A DNA stretch of 64,000 nucleotides from Fusobacterium varium (GTDB lineage Bacteria; Fusobacteriota; Fusobacteriia; Fusobacteriales; Fusobacteriaceae): contig AP017968.1 in the NCBI GenBank assembly GCA_002356455.1, positions 62,001-126,000 of the forward strand, written 5' to 3'. Shown here piece after piece: positions 30,001 to 35,542 of this stretch (position 1 is its first letter; every line of letters begins with the position of its first letter). The position numbers and the translations under genes are program-made. The notes beneath the pieces were generated by a model. The model had not been told where the DNA came from, made no database searches, and saw only the letters and a program-made list of their open reading frames with translations.

Positions 30001-31882
30001 ACATGTACCTGATGACCATGGAGTAGGAATAGTAGTAAATGATGGTGGAACGGGAATAAACAGAGGAACTGTTCAGGTAGATGGAAAACTTGCTTATGGA
30101 ATGCAGGCAACTAAAAATTCAACACTGGAAAACTATGGAACAATAACAGTAAAGGGAGCAAATTCAAGAGGAATGGCAGCTACTGATTATTCAACAGTTA
30201 AAAACCATGCTGGAGGAATTATTACAGTAAATGGAGCAGACAGTGAAGGAATCTATGTAGATTATGGGGCAACTGCTGAAAATTATGGAATAATAAATGT
30301 AAATGGTTCTGGAAGAACAGGAATATACCTAGGTAATGGAGGGGTTCTTCTTAATGCAGGAACAATAAATCTATCAGGAGGAGCAGATGGAGTTATAACA
30401 GGAAGCGGAAGTCTGGCAAATGTTGGAGATATAACTATCAATGGCCCAACAGCTTCAATAGATGGAATAACTATTACAAATACAGGGACAATAACAGTAA
30501 ATGGAGCTCTTGATTTTGGAACTATAACTTTAGGAAGTACAGCAGGGCATATAGGAACAATAAATGCTGAGTCATTCAATAAAGGACAGTTTATAGTTCT
30601 GCCGAATGTAACTCAGGGAAGCAACCATGATATGTATACAGTACAGTATCTAAATGGTATAACAAATGTACCAAATCATGGATCAATCACAGCAATATCT
30701 CATTCAGTTTCATTTATAGCAGATCTGCAGAAAGATGATACAGATCCTAACCTTATAAGAATAGTTATGGTAAAAATACCATATAAGAAACTTCTTTCAG
30801 GAACAGAAGCAATAGAGTTTGGAAATGGACTTGATGCGATTTATGCAAAAGCGGCAGATAAGGAACTGGAAATGTTTGATGCGCTGGATATGATATCAGA
30901 TAAAGATGAACTTGGAGCAACATTTGACAATGAGCTTAGAGGAAATGTATATGCAAATATTCAGACAAGAATGCTGGATATTAATGATGTATTTACAACA
31001 TCATATGAAAACCTGAAAAATAACAGACTTTATGCAAGAGAAACTCTGAAAATAGGAGCTATCATGACTGGAGGAGAAACAAAGAGCAAGAGAGCAGGAG
31101 TGGAGGATTATGAATCTAAATCTCTGGGAACAATGATCTTAAAAGAATATGACCATTCAAAATATGGAAGAGTATCTAACTGGAGTCTAGGATTTACACA
31201 AACTAAATTTGATTTTGATCCAGGATCAAAAGAAACAGTTTACTCACTAAATGCAGGAGTAGGATTTGAAGACTATATTAAAGACAATAAAAATCTGAAA
31301 TACTATACAAAAGGAGAGATAAGTGTAAATCACCATGAAACAGACAGAAAGATACATCTGAGCAGCGGAACGTATGAAAATACAGGAAAATTCTGGTCAG
31401 GAACAGTGGAGTGGAAAAATAAAATCAGATATGATATTCCATTGGATAGTGAAAAGATAAGACTTGGAGTATTTGGAACATTCAATTTAGGCTATGGAAA
31501 ATTTGAAGATTTCAAAGAAAGCGGAGATGGAATAGAACTGGATGTACAATCAAGAGATATGTATATAGTAAGACCGGGAGTAGGAGCAGATATATCATTC
31601 AATAAATATGCACAGTCAGGAAAATACAGTCTGATAGGAAAAGCAACAGCAGAATATGAACTGGGAAAAGTATATGATGGGGCAAATAAGGCAAAGATAA
31701 AGAATACAGATGCAGGGTATTACAAGCTTGAAAAGCCAAAGGAAGTAAAGGACATCATAAAAATAGGAGCGGAGCTTAAATATGAGACAAGAGAGGGTCA
31801 CAGCATAGGATTTGAAGTAACAAGACAAGAAGGAAGTGTAGATGCAACAAGGTATGGAGTAAACTTAATGTACAGATTTTAA
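21008..31882 (+). CDS. Giant type Va autotransporter adhesin (fusobacterial)
   Basis: A 3,624-residue autotransporter. Residues 1-38 hold the long basic signal region of fusobacterial autotransporters (LKRFLKRRVSYSFSLLI, MITGGISFG). A short coiled coil (~40-80) and a Pro/Val/Thr-rich linker (~195-325) follow. The passenger (~326-3300) is a beta-helix of dozens of degenerate modules with NSGNIT, GIGIY and TNAGTI signatures. The C-terminal ~285 residues are a 12-strand beta-barrel (start near LYARETLKIGA) ending YRF, the aromatic outer-membrane signature. I found no Cys in the whole protein, usual for secreted passengers. SD GGGGGAAG is 5-6 nt before the ATG. RadD- and Fap2-type relatives mediate coaggregation and host binding; the receptor is unknown. 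Confidence 0.93.
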   Translation: MKRGEIEKSLKRFLKRRVSYSFSLLIAFMITGGISFGAGITAEDIQETKSDLLTRIQLEKEEIQRKLLENQGRLKALNLDSRVLLKEADFYSKPTEPAYGFTMIGGYKKADSVDKDWKGSVRNDTPMDKMRKRFNEVHGNSSEAGEKGTLLGAAQYTHNSKTGGYMSSGWVNMNSSYHLNTNVYDAEAKLFILPVVKAPVVIEPTVPNVTFTVPAAPTVIPVTSPAIASINVGAVNVTAPTVVTPTVTLPTAPTAPGDITVTVNEPNINVSIGAINVAGPGALNIPNLVTPNIVISLNPVAPPSIIPPSPSVSTPIAPSAPTFTSYVAPGGTWLNMSGEGGPVGHGLRGYNNFNSNVLAASTTALQSNGTAGNLAIGQVRRLTDTAMPLFGGMNLSGNGAVRGEIYAYRDASGAKTGYKNITSTTSVAAYTPYYYSTTHGGSFLAITGSAQRPGYTPGTVLSAEIIGQKNRWIMHNHWAGTLVQNIDFKIGGIDGAPGAVGMQPGDAAKYGEAGVLLIRNDSSMKIKDSTIELMGKATISTDILHWGANYLTSLELENVTIKITGNQNTLFNNVPYSDQGTWSTVDINSKFVDWGRPRQDNGIGKLGVFGKTTMGIDTSTNTIYYISASSSYRWNGYNGANTTLSDGTTAKHSHIANPEALLVYTPLMGRVRYENKDSGGNKGTFYFNGSGNVGTWVQKYVPDRTKYTYGLPATEAPIIDLGEVYMTGDGNVGIYLAEHQGRTRPDYYGIFQGTLPIDFKIGTSLNGASGTSQITAGNKDGDATKSSGNVALYVASGQRKELTVANGYFPATTNLKAHSSTNIYGTGIGTPAGTEVGYPELKDPAHAIQNLKIDKYSAVFGQYSKNNIAIVARNGSVVELSTASVITDGQNGSTPEAQRAEGTIIAFAEGVWFNPRPAVIGANNGAIITSSGQPVVTDGRAGQKYVPQYGSSVLISQNMALGSKKAVAVFAKDGAKIETKSITIYGAESTGAFASGHKRWATENLESSIAYGGGTAAPSVINIAGDIVLTNGDKNKGVVAMSGTTGDGAQITVTGKLNVTGLGAYVDGAKSKIVINGPGSTLTSGADGALVALNGGQLEFKGGSIAHGVDNQLAFYSSSTGASRITFTGATTLNISKGVVFYGEASDFTSGAGTSLYNGMGNLTVNLTGNGVNLGVFKNVNAIWDGTANYLNNPTNGLVNIPKVAAINPNSYWYKSSLDGGTLLVSTNVNRDNISSGGTVGDGFNDIVMERKAVTLDTGNTVSSAGGRGLYLGSNTTAAANTESGYTIKGTVDIADGTNEAVGIYTSYGHINVENNGVVKVSKGVGVYGINGSKVENKAGGKIELASSDSTNQSIGILALATNKSGTPDAYGKNAGKAGLWGEVVNKGTIDITGTHGIGIYMENNHNSAAKAQMTVHNEAPITLGDNGKGIVIRSTNTTGAGGTLTLKDSGSGRDIKVGKSGIGIYAQGSDVKMDGDYGIEIQEGGVALQSEGNSIISRTNAADKLTVDYTGASGTGKTAIGIAFKGAAGNTFNNNMNMDVLNTGGAETIVGIYGSGAGTLTNSGNITAESTGSYGIISEGVNVVNTGLVTVGDSVLPVSGAIGIYVKDASVETVGKDIVIQGNGDSSTSTHPIGIYAKSTAAGNRDIKVTNGVSPMSVAGKAGIGIYLEDTVGTALKLNSSSDIFLGDSSTAADRRFGIFMTNAKNTGNETSGVITVGENNIGIYSKDSVLKNSGTINVTHNASGTENIGVHNVTDNGNFTFSNSGTVTVNGVSNIGISAKTTGSYSGMIELSGGSIAVTASSLANGDIPLGIYASGNNITVSSITASTITASPNAVGVYLDGDNTSTTSGLMNISLSSDTGGKMGIGAYYKGGAFADSGTMSLTSTATALSGADPVRPIGIYYGTGSVQNKTHIEITGVSDEIIGMYGSTLAPFANSGNITLNAKGIGAYFIDTDVANSGNVTVNAADGYGMYFKGGDSASTGTVTATGSNSVGVIVTKAGSSFTNNAGGIINSGGTSSIGVYAENGATFTNAGTLNSTLSGGSIGAFAKGSVIENTGTISSHYLGLYGKDASTINYTSGIMTINSGVGILADGGTSTVNLNGGSITGTAAGTTSVVGKNTGIINLNGTNISQTGAGTIGIVLDNGSSVLTGGNISVGAGGTGLYAENSTVTLSGYGGSITMGNQGIALYSKDSTLSSGTLNVNYTNTAKGVGIYYEGTNSVMNNITVNHTGDNLVSIFADGISLTNTAAQTINDDGIGVYGDNGAVVSNQGTLTLNGDDTIGIYLDGAASQITNIGTIAGTLSTVGNKIGVYVNSGDITGNTAYNFDIDGGIGIYLKNNDISYTGTMTVAGDSNSVNRTIGIYVDPSITGTLGTNINITGENAIGIYLAENSGVAANITYNGELNITSASTADRGIGALLEQGSTFTLGAGGKVDIGGTNNIGFYVKSGANLNVTGGTVTNTASGVFAYLDNGNLHFTSGSPLNINFANVIVSGAAGNLLNDTAITVGTSGLQGDSGATIVNSNLGTINGNVVNAKAMVGTGAGTTLTNAGTINLTGDTSIGMYTEDFAIGTSTGHVSVGDKSAAYYVGTDGVMNISGTASVGEDSTLLFGAGGSINYTGADIVMSNKSIALTLSDTASTVDFNNREVTTGTEGTGIFLTGTGDIANVTNLAKLKVQNKSTGIYMDNNTAMNTGINVDLTGTEAIGVFTTNNGNINYSGSMLSTTIKNKGIINTGTGTTLNSGNIQLTGDSSIGMYGENGTMINNSSVEVGNGAYTGLVLNSAVAMYGKNVTSVSNNGNIKIGTDAVGIFGENTVVTNSSSIQSTGAKSTGIYGLQGSASNAGNIVLGDSSNGIFVKNGTMIINTGNITVGDNNSAGIYGAGTTSVQHNSGVITAGKESVGIATETGNILVGAGAVINAGTDSSYIYSASGTGINNANLSLSDHSIGLYTKSGTMINNASITAGKSTVISGLPPKISVGMAAESGTVENSASGYIHVPDDHGVGIVVNDGGTGINRGTVQVDGKLAYGMQATKNSTLENYGTITVKGANSRGMAATDYSTVKNHAGGIITVNGADSEGIYVDYGATAENYGIINVNGSGRTGIYLGNGGVLLNAGTINLSGGADGVITGSGSLANVGDITINGPTASIDGITITNTGTITVNGALDFGTITLGSTAGHIGTINAESFNKGQFIVLPNVTQGSNHDMYTVQYLNGITNVPNHGSITAISHSVSFIADLQKDDTDPNLIRIVMVKIPYKKLLSGTEAIEFGNGLDAIYAKAADKELEMFDALDMISDKDELGATFDNELRGNVYANIQTRMLDINDVFTTSYENLKNNRLYARETLKIGAIMTGGETKSKRAGVEDYESKSLGTMILKEYDHSKYGRVSNWSLGFTQTKFDFDPGSKETVYSLNAGVGFEDYIKDNKNLKYYTKGEISVNHHETDRKIHLSSGTYENTGKFWSGTVEWKNKIRYDIPLDSEKIRLGVFGTFNLGYGKFEDFKESGDGIELDVQSRDMYIVRPGVGADISFNKYAQSGKYSLIGKATAEYELGKVYDGANKAKIKNTDAGYYKLEKPKEVKDIIKIGAELKYETREGHSIGFEVTRQEGSVDATRYGVNLMYRF
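24750..30420 (+). repeat. Degenerate beta-helix repeat region inside the autotransporter gene
   Basis: The coding strand is strongly purine-rich with recurrent GGAATA, ACAGGAA and AATATAAC words. They encode repeated glycine-centred turns (GIGIY, SGNITV, NTGTI) every ~25-60 residues. Copies are diverged at both DNA and protein level, so no exact tandem repeat unit can be stated. Antisense frames across this region are shadows of the low-complexity codon pattern. Confidence 0.7.
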
Positions 31883-31894
31883 AGTTAAAAAAGA

Positions 31895-31935
31895 ATGGGA
31901 GTAGATAAATTTAAAAATCTGCTCTCATCTTTCTG
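31895..31935 (+). terminator. Weak terminator after the autotransporter gene
   Basis: ATGGGAGTAGAT (31895-31906) pairs with ATCTGCTCTCAT (31917-31928) throughout if two G-U wobbles are allowed. The following T-run is interrupted (CTTTCTGG), so read-through to the next gene is likely. Confidence 0.45.
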
Positions 31936-31969
31936 GAATTTAAAGTAAATATGGAATCTTGGAGGAAAA

Positions 31970-32392
31970 ATGATAAAATTAACAAAAGAAGAATTGGAAG
32001 TCTTAGGAGAAAATAAAGATGCTATAGCTCAGTTATTAGTAAGAAAAGCTATTCTTAATGAGATGAAAACTAAAGAATATACTGAAGAAGAAAAAAAGTA
32101 TCTTGAAGAAATGAAAATTAATATGGAGATAGAATTCTATCTGAATTCAATAGCACAAAAAACAGTTCAAATATTTGATTATGAACTTTTGGAAGTTTAT
32201 AAGAATAATGCTGAATTATTAAAAGATAAAAATACTGTAGATGTATATCCACAACTTCAGCAAGCTTTATTCAATCAAAAACTTGGAGAAGAAAAAGTAA
32301 AAGTATTAAATGAACTTGTTGAAAAGTATAAAATAAATGATATTTTAAAAGAATACGTAAAAATAGAAGAACCAGAAGAAAGCAAGGAATAA
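31970..32392 (+). CDS. Small helical protein with SurA N-terminal-like pattern
   Basis: A 140-residue, all-helical, acidic protein without a signal peptide. Segments such as AIAQLLVRKAILNEMKTKEY, VQIFDYELLEVYKNNAELL and YPQLQQALFNQK follow the pattern of the N-terminal chaperone region of SurA/PpiC-type isomerases, but no isomerase domain follows. It may bind unfolded segments, or the similarity may only reflect helical composition. SD TTGGAGG is 6 nt before the ATG. It lies 88 bp after the autotransporter gene behind a weak terminator. Confidence 0.55.
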   Translation: MIKLTKEELEVLGENKDAIAQLLVRKAILNEMKTKEYTEEEKKYLEEMKINMEIEFYLNSIAQKTVQIFDYELLEVYKNNAELLKDKNTVDVYPQLQQALFNQKLGEEKVKVLNELVEKYKINDILKEYVKIEEPEESKE

Positions 32393-32434
32393 GAAAAGAG
32401 CAGTTAAGCTGATTGACTTAACTGCTCTTTTCTT
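32391..32434. terminator. Strong bidirectional terminator
   Basis: AAGAAAAGAGCAGTTAAG and CTTAACTGCTCTTTTCTT form a perfect 18-bp stem with an 8-nt loop, between the small helical protein gene and the convergent DUF3795 gene. Confidence 0.92.
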
Positions 32435-32445
32435 AATATATAAAG

Positions 32446-32703
32446 TTAAATTTTCCAGCATTTACATTGTTCTATACACTTTCCTTCATCTCCTTGCTCC
32501 TTATCATATGCAAATGATATAAGAAGTTCACATGGAAAAATACCACATTGTCCACAATGTTCAATATTTTTTTCTTCACAGCATGATTTTAATGGACAGC
32601 TGTCATCCCAAAAAGGTTTAGTAATATTAATACATCCTCTGCATCTTGCTTCTTCTTTGTAGTGACATTCTTCACAAAGTATTCCACATCTTGACTGAAT
32701 CAT
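32446..32703 (-). CDS. Cysteine-rich DUF3795 protein
   Basis: An 85-residue protein with 14 cysteines in the DUF3795 pattern: SRCGILCEEC, RCRGC, FWDDSCPLKSCC, EHCGQCGIFPCELL and the conserved FAYDKEQGDEG. The Cys clusters probably bind zinc or an iron-sulfur group. No function is established for the family. It is the last gene of the unit regulator-MBL-DUF3795, with 17 bp between it and the MBL gene. Confidence 0.88.
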   Translation of the reverse strand: MIQSRCGILCEECHYKEEARCRGCINITKPFWDDSCPLKSCCEEKNIEHCGQCGIFPCELLISFAYDKEQGDEGKCIEQCKCWKI

Positions 32704-32720
32704 AGTATCCTCTCTGTATA

Positions 32721-33548
32721 CTAATCTATAGTGATAGTATTCCCAGTGTTGTTGTATATAAAATTTTTTTTGCTTTCTTTAAGTATTTTAGTAACTTTTT
32801 CTCCAGTACAGTGTGAAACTCCAAAGAATTCAATATTACACTCATCAAAATAGTTAAGAACTTTTTCTATTCTCTCATCACTGGCTTTTGATAAATGAAG
32901 TCCTCCTATAATTCCATATATTTTCTTTTGAGTACGGCATTTTATATTTTCAACTATATTAGCTATTCCTATGTGAGAACATCCGCAAACTATCAACAAA
33001 CCTTTACTTGTATCAATTCCTAATACTAGCTCATCTTCCATATTATCAAGGATATAATTATCATATATTTTTCTGAAATAATATCTTGTAGGAACTTCAA
33101 AATTATTCAGAGATTTAAAATTTGTAAATAAGGTTATATTTTTAGAAAGTTTAAATTCATTGTTTTCTATATAATTTATTTTTATGCCTTTATCTAATAT
33201 ATATTTTTCATTGAAATTATTTCCAAGAAACTCATGTATAACACCAGTTATTCTATGCTTTTCTTCAAAGAATGTTTTAGCAATATGGAGTGTAAAGCTA
33301 TTATTGAAATGGTCTGAAAGCTTTTTTATACCTCCAGTATGATCAAAATGGCTATGACTTAATACTACATGTTTTATTTCATTTAATGGAATATGAAGTT
33401 TTTGGGCATTAAAAATAAAATCTCCACTTTTACCAGTGTCAAAAATTAAAGATATATCCTTATCCTCAATGAATAGAGATAAGCCAAATTCATTTTTTAA
33501 TTCTTTGTTGCAGCCAGCTTCGTTTTCTATTAGAGTAGTTATTTTCAA
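32721..33548 (-). CDS. MBL-fold metallo-hydrolase, dihydropterin-ribofuranosyl-aminobenzene-phosphate synthase-like group
   Basis: A 275-residue zinc hydrolase fold with LSHSHFDHTGG, VCGCSHIGIANIVE and IYGIIGGLHL, the set seen in the group often labelled as pterin/ribofuranosyl-aminobenzene phosphate synthases. The real reaction in bacteria is unknown. An ATG at 33596 is in frame, but it lies inside a near-perfect 30-nt palindrome and gives a leader peptide foreign to the family. The TTG at 33548 (followed by KITTLIEN) has GGTG 5 nt upstream and matches the usual N-terminus. It follows the XRE-cupin regulator. Confidence 0.78.
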   Translation of the reverse strand: MKITTLIENEAGCNKELKNEFGLSLFIEDKDISLIFDTGKSGDFIFNAQKLHIPLNEIKHVVLSHSHFDHTGGIKKLSDHFNNSFTLHIAKTFFEEKHRITGVIHEFLGNNFNEKYILDKGIKINYIENNEFKLSKNITLFTNFKSLNNFEVPTRYYFRKIYDNYILDNMEDELVLGIDTSKGLLIVCGCSHIGIANIVENIKCRTQKKIYGIIGGLHLSKASDERIEKVLNYFDECNIEFFGVSHCTGEKVTKILKESKKNFIYNNTGNTITID

Positions 33549-33575
33549 ATTAACACCATACCTTTTATAGTTAAA

Positions 33576-33605
33576 TTCATTATAGTGGAATTCCATTATA
33601 ATGAA
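33576..33605. promoter_or_regulatory. 30-nt near-perfect palindrome (operator A) between regulator and MBL gene
   Basis: The centre TGGAATTCCA (33586-33595) is flanked by arms TTCATTATA and TATAATGAA; only one base pair departs from perfect dyad symmetry. It begins right after the regulator's stop (33609) and precedes the TTG start of the MBL gene. A related core occurs upstream of the regulator (site B) and, weaker, in the divergent promoter (site C). It is a candidate binding site of the XRE-cupin regulator. Confidence 0.6.
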
Positions 33606-33608
33606 AGA

Positions 33609-34142
33609 TTATTTTTTTACAGAAAACCAGTAAACTACAGATGGACTGTTTTTAGGATTTTTATACCTATGTGGAGAACCATGTTTTATTACAATAGAAT
33701 CTCCTTCATAAAGATGAAAAAGTTCTTTGTCTATCTCTATTTCAAGTTCACCTTTGATTACAATTCCAATTTCATCATATAAATGTCCCCATGACATATC
33801 ACTGAAATTATCTCCTTTTTCAATAGTGATGGCAATACCATTAAGATTTGATTTTCCATTAAGAAGACTTTCTATTTTTACATGAACTTCAGAATTTTCT
33901 AGAATTTCTTCTCTTTCTTCCTTTCTTGTAACTGGCGAATGAGTATCAGCAGGATCTAAAATTTCCATTAGATTTACAGCAAGAGCCTGACATATCTGCT
34001 GTAGATTACTTATAGATGGACTATTTAGATCTCTTTCTATATTGCTTAAGAAACCTATTGAAAGTTTAGTCATATCTGATAGATCTTTTAATGTATAATT
34101 TTTTCTTTTTCTAATTGCTTTTATTTTTTCCCCTAGTGTCAT
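33609..34142 (-). CDS. XRE-family regulator with C-terminal cupin domain
   Basis: The 177-residue protein has a helix-turn-helix at residues 1-60 (LSIGFLSNIERDLNSPSI) and a cupin barrel at ~105-175 (YEGDSIVIKHGSPHRYKNP). This family senses small ligands such as amino acids, polyamines or sugars through the cupin. SD GGAGG is 9 nt before the ATG, and a TATAAT lies at 34180-34175. It heads an operon with the MBL and DUF3795 genes and is divergent from an EIIC permease/L-serine ammonia-lyase pair. Related palindromes suggest autoregulation and control of the pair. Confidence 0.87.
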   Translation of the reverse strand: MTLGEKIKAIRKRKNYTLKDLSDMTKLSIGFLSNIERDLNSPSISNLQQICQALAVNLMEILDPADTHSPVTRKEEREEILENSEVHVKIESLLNGKSNLNGIAITIEKGDNFSDMSWGHLYDEIGIVIKGELEIEIDKELFHLYEGDSIVIKHGSPHRYKNPKNSPSVVYWFSVKK

Positions 34143-34208
34143 TAACTGCAGCCTCCACCCTGATAATTTTATATATTATACCATAATAACAGAAAAAGTT
34201 GAAATAAT

Positions 34209-34232
34209 ATCACTATACTGGAATTTCACTTT
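34209..34232. promoter_or_regulatory. Operator-like site B upstream of the XRE-cupin gene
   Basis: The core TGGAATTTCA (34219-34228) and its left flank TCACTATAC match site A (TCATTATAG-TGGAATTCCA) at most positions. It is centred ~55 bp upstream of the start predicted from TATAAT at 34180-34175 and overlaps a weaker alternative -10 (TATAGT). Confidence 0.45.
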
Positions 34233-34360
34233 TTTATAAAATTTAATAAAAAAATACTAAAAAAATAGGCTTTAATTGAAAAAAGAAAGAAAAAATTACA
34301 AAATAAAACGTATACAATCATAAAAACCAGCTCTTTATTTCAAAATAATGAAAAAATTTA

Positions 34361-34389
34361 TTGAAATAATTCCACTGATATGTTATACT
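34361..34389 (+). promoter_or_regulatory. Promoter of the EIIC/serine ammonia-lyase operon with site C
   Basis: TTGAAA (34361-34366) and TATACT (34384-34389) are separated by exactly 17 bp. The spacer contains AATTCCAC, a half-match to operator core TGGAATTCCA. The predicted leader to the ATG at 34507 is ~110 nt. Confidence 0.55.
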
Positions 34390-34506
34390 TTTTTCATGTA
34401 TGTAAAAAAACAATAATATTCGTAAAGAGAACGAAAACTATTGTTAATTTATAATGAACAAATTGTGAAATTAAAATGTACAAAAAGAAAGAAGGAGATC
34501 TTTAAA

Positions 34507-35523
34507 ATGGAAATGATTAAAGGAATAGCATTATTACTTGTAGTTTTAGCAGGGTTTTCTCTATTTAGCTTAAAAATGCCAAAGGGTATGAAAGCAATGG
34601 GAGCATTGGCAGGAGCAGCAACAGCAAGCTTTCTTGTAGAAGCATTTCAACTTTATGTAGGTGGAGATTTATTAGGATTTGAATTCTTAAAAGGTGTAGG
34701 TCAGGCAGCAGGATCTATGGGTGGAGTAGCAGCTGGAGCATTAGTTCCAATAGCTCTTGGTGTGAATCCTACTTATGCTATACTGATAGGAGTATCTGTA
34801 GCTGGATATGGAATTTTACCTGGTTTTTTAGCAGGTTATATACTTTCATTTGTAGTACCTAAACTGGAAGAAAAAATACCTCAAGGAGTAGACCTTATAG
34901 TAATAATATGTTTCATCGCTCCATTGGCAAGACTTATAGCAACTGTTTCTAATCCAGTTGTTAACTCAACTCTTTTAAATATAGGTGGAATATTGGAAAG
35001 TGCTTCTCATTCTAACCCAATTCTTATGGGAATTATTCTTGGGGGAATAATTACAGTAGTAGCAACAGCTCCATTATCATCAATGGCACTTACAGCTATG
35101 CTTGGATTAACAGGAATACCAATGGCTATTGGGGCTCTTTCTGTAATGGGATCATCATTTATGAATGGAGTATTCTTTCATAGAATGGGATTTGGAGACA
35201 GAAAAACTACTATAGCAGTGGCAGTAGAACCTTTGACTCAAGCAGATATAATTTCTGCAAACCCTGTTCCTGTATATGTTACCAACTTCATTGGAGGAGC
35301 AGCAGCAGGAGTTATTGTATCATTATTTGGATTGGTAAATAATGCAACTGGAACAGCGACACCAATAGCAGGACTTATGGTAATGTATGGCTTTAATGAT
35401 GCAGTAGTAGTTACAAAAGTTGCACTTATGTGTGCAGCAGCAGGAGCAGCGGCAGGATACATAGGGTCATTGATATTTAAGAATTATAAAATCAAAACAG
35501 TTGATGAGATAAGAGGAAATTAA
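34507..35523 (+). CDS. Orphan PTS_EIIC_2-type membrane permease
   Basis: A 338-residue polytopic protein of the PTS_EIIC_2 family. Its Gly/Ala-rich helices include the blocks GVNPTYAILIGVSVAGYGILPGF, TAPLSSMALTAMLGLTGIPMAIGALS, the EPLTQADIISANP segment and YVTNFIGG. No EIIA, EIIB or HPr domain is encoded nearby, so phosphotransfer coupling is not evident; it may be a plain permease or use EIIA/EIIB from elsewhere. A TTG at 34441 is rejected because AAGGAG lies 9 nt before the ATG at 34507. The L-serine ammonia-lyase follows 19 bp on, suggesting the cargo feeds that enzyme. Confidence 0.8.
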   Translation: MEMIKGIALLLVVLAGFSLFSLKMPKGMKAMGALAGAATASFLVEAFQLYVGGDLLGFEFLKGVGQAAGSMGGVAAGALVPIALGVNPTYAILIGVSVAGYGILPGFLAGYILSFVVPKLEEKIPQGVDLIVIICFIAPLARLIATVSNPVVNSTLLNIGGILESASHSNPILMGIILGGIITVVATAPLSSMALTAMLGLTGIPMAIGALSVMGSSFMNGVFFHRMGFGDRKTTIAVAVEPLTQADIISANPVPVYVTNFIGGAAAGVIVSLFGLVNNATGTATPIAGLMVMYGFNDAVVVTKVALMCAAAGAAAGYIGSLIFKNYKIKTVDEIRGN

Positions 35524-35542
35524 TAATCGGAGGGAAGCAGTT

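Noticed and set aside
24750-30420. Repeated words suggesting a CRISPR array or tandem satellite
   Set aside because: The repeats are diverged, in one reading frame, and encode beta-helix turns; no constant repeat/unique spacer pattern.
33585-33782. Plus-strand 65-codon frame starting with the same six residues as a minus-strand frame
   Set aside because: The shared start comes from the palindrome at 33576-33605; the rest is the shadow of the XRE-cupin gene.
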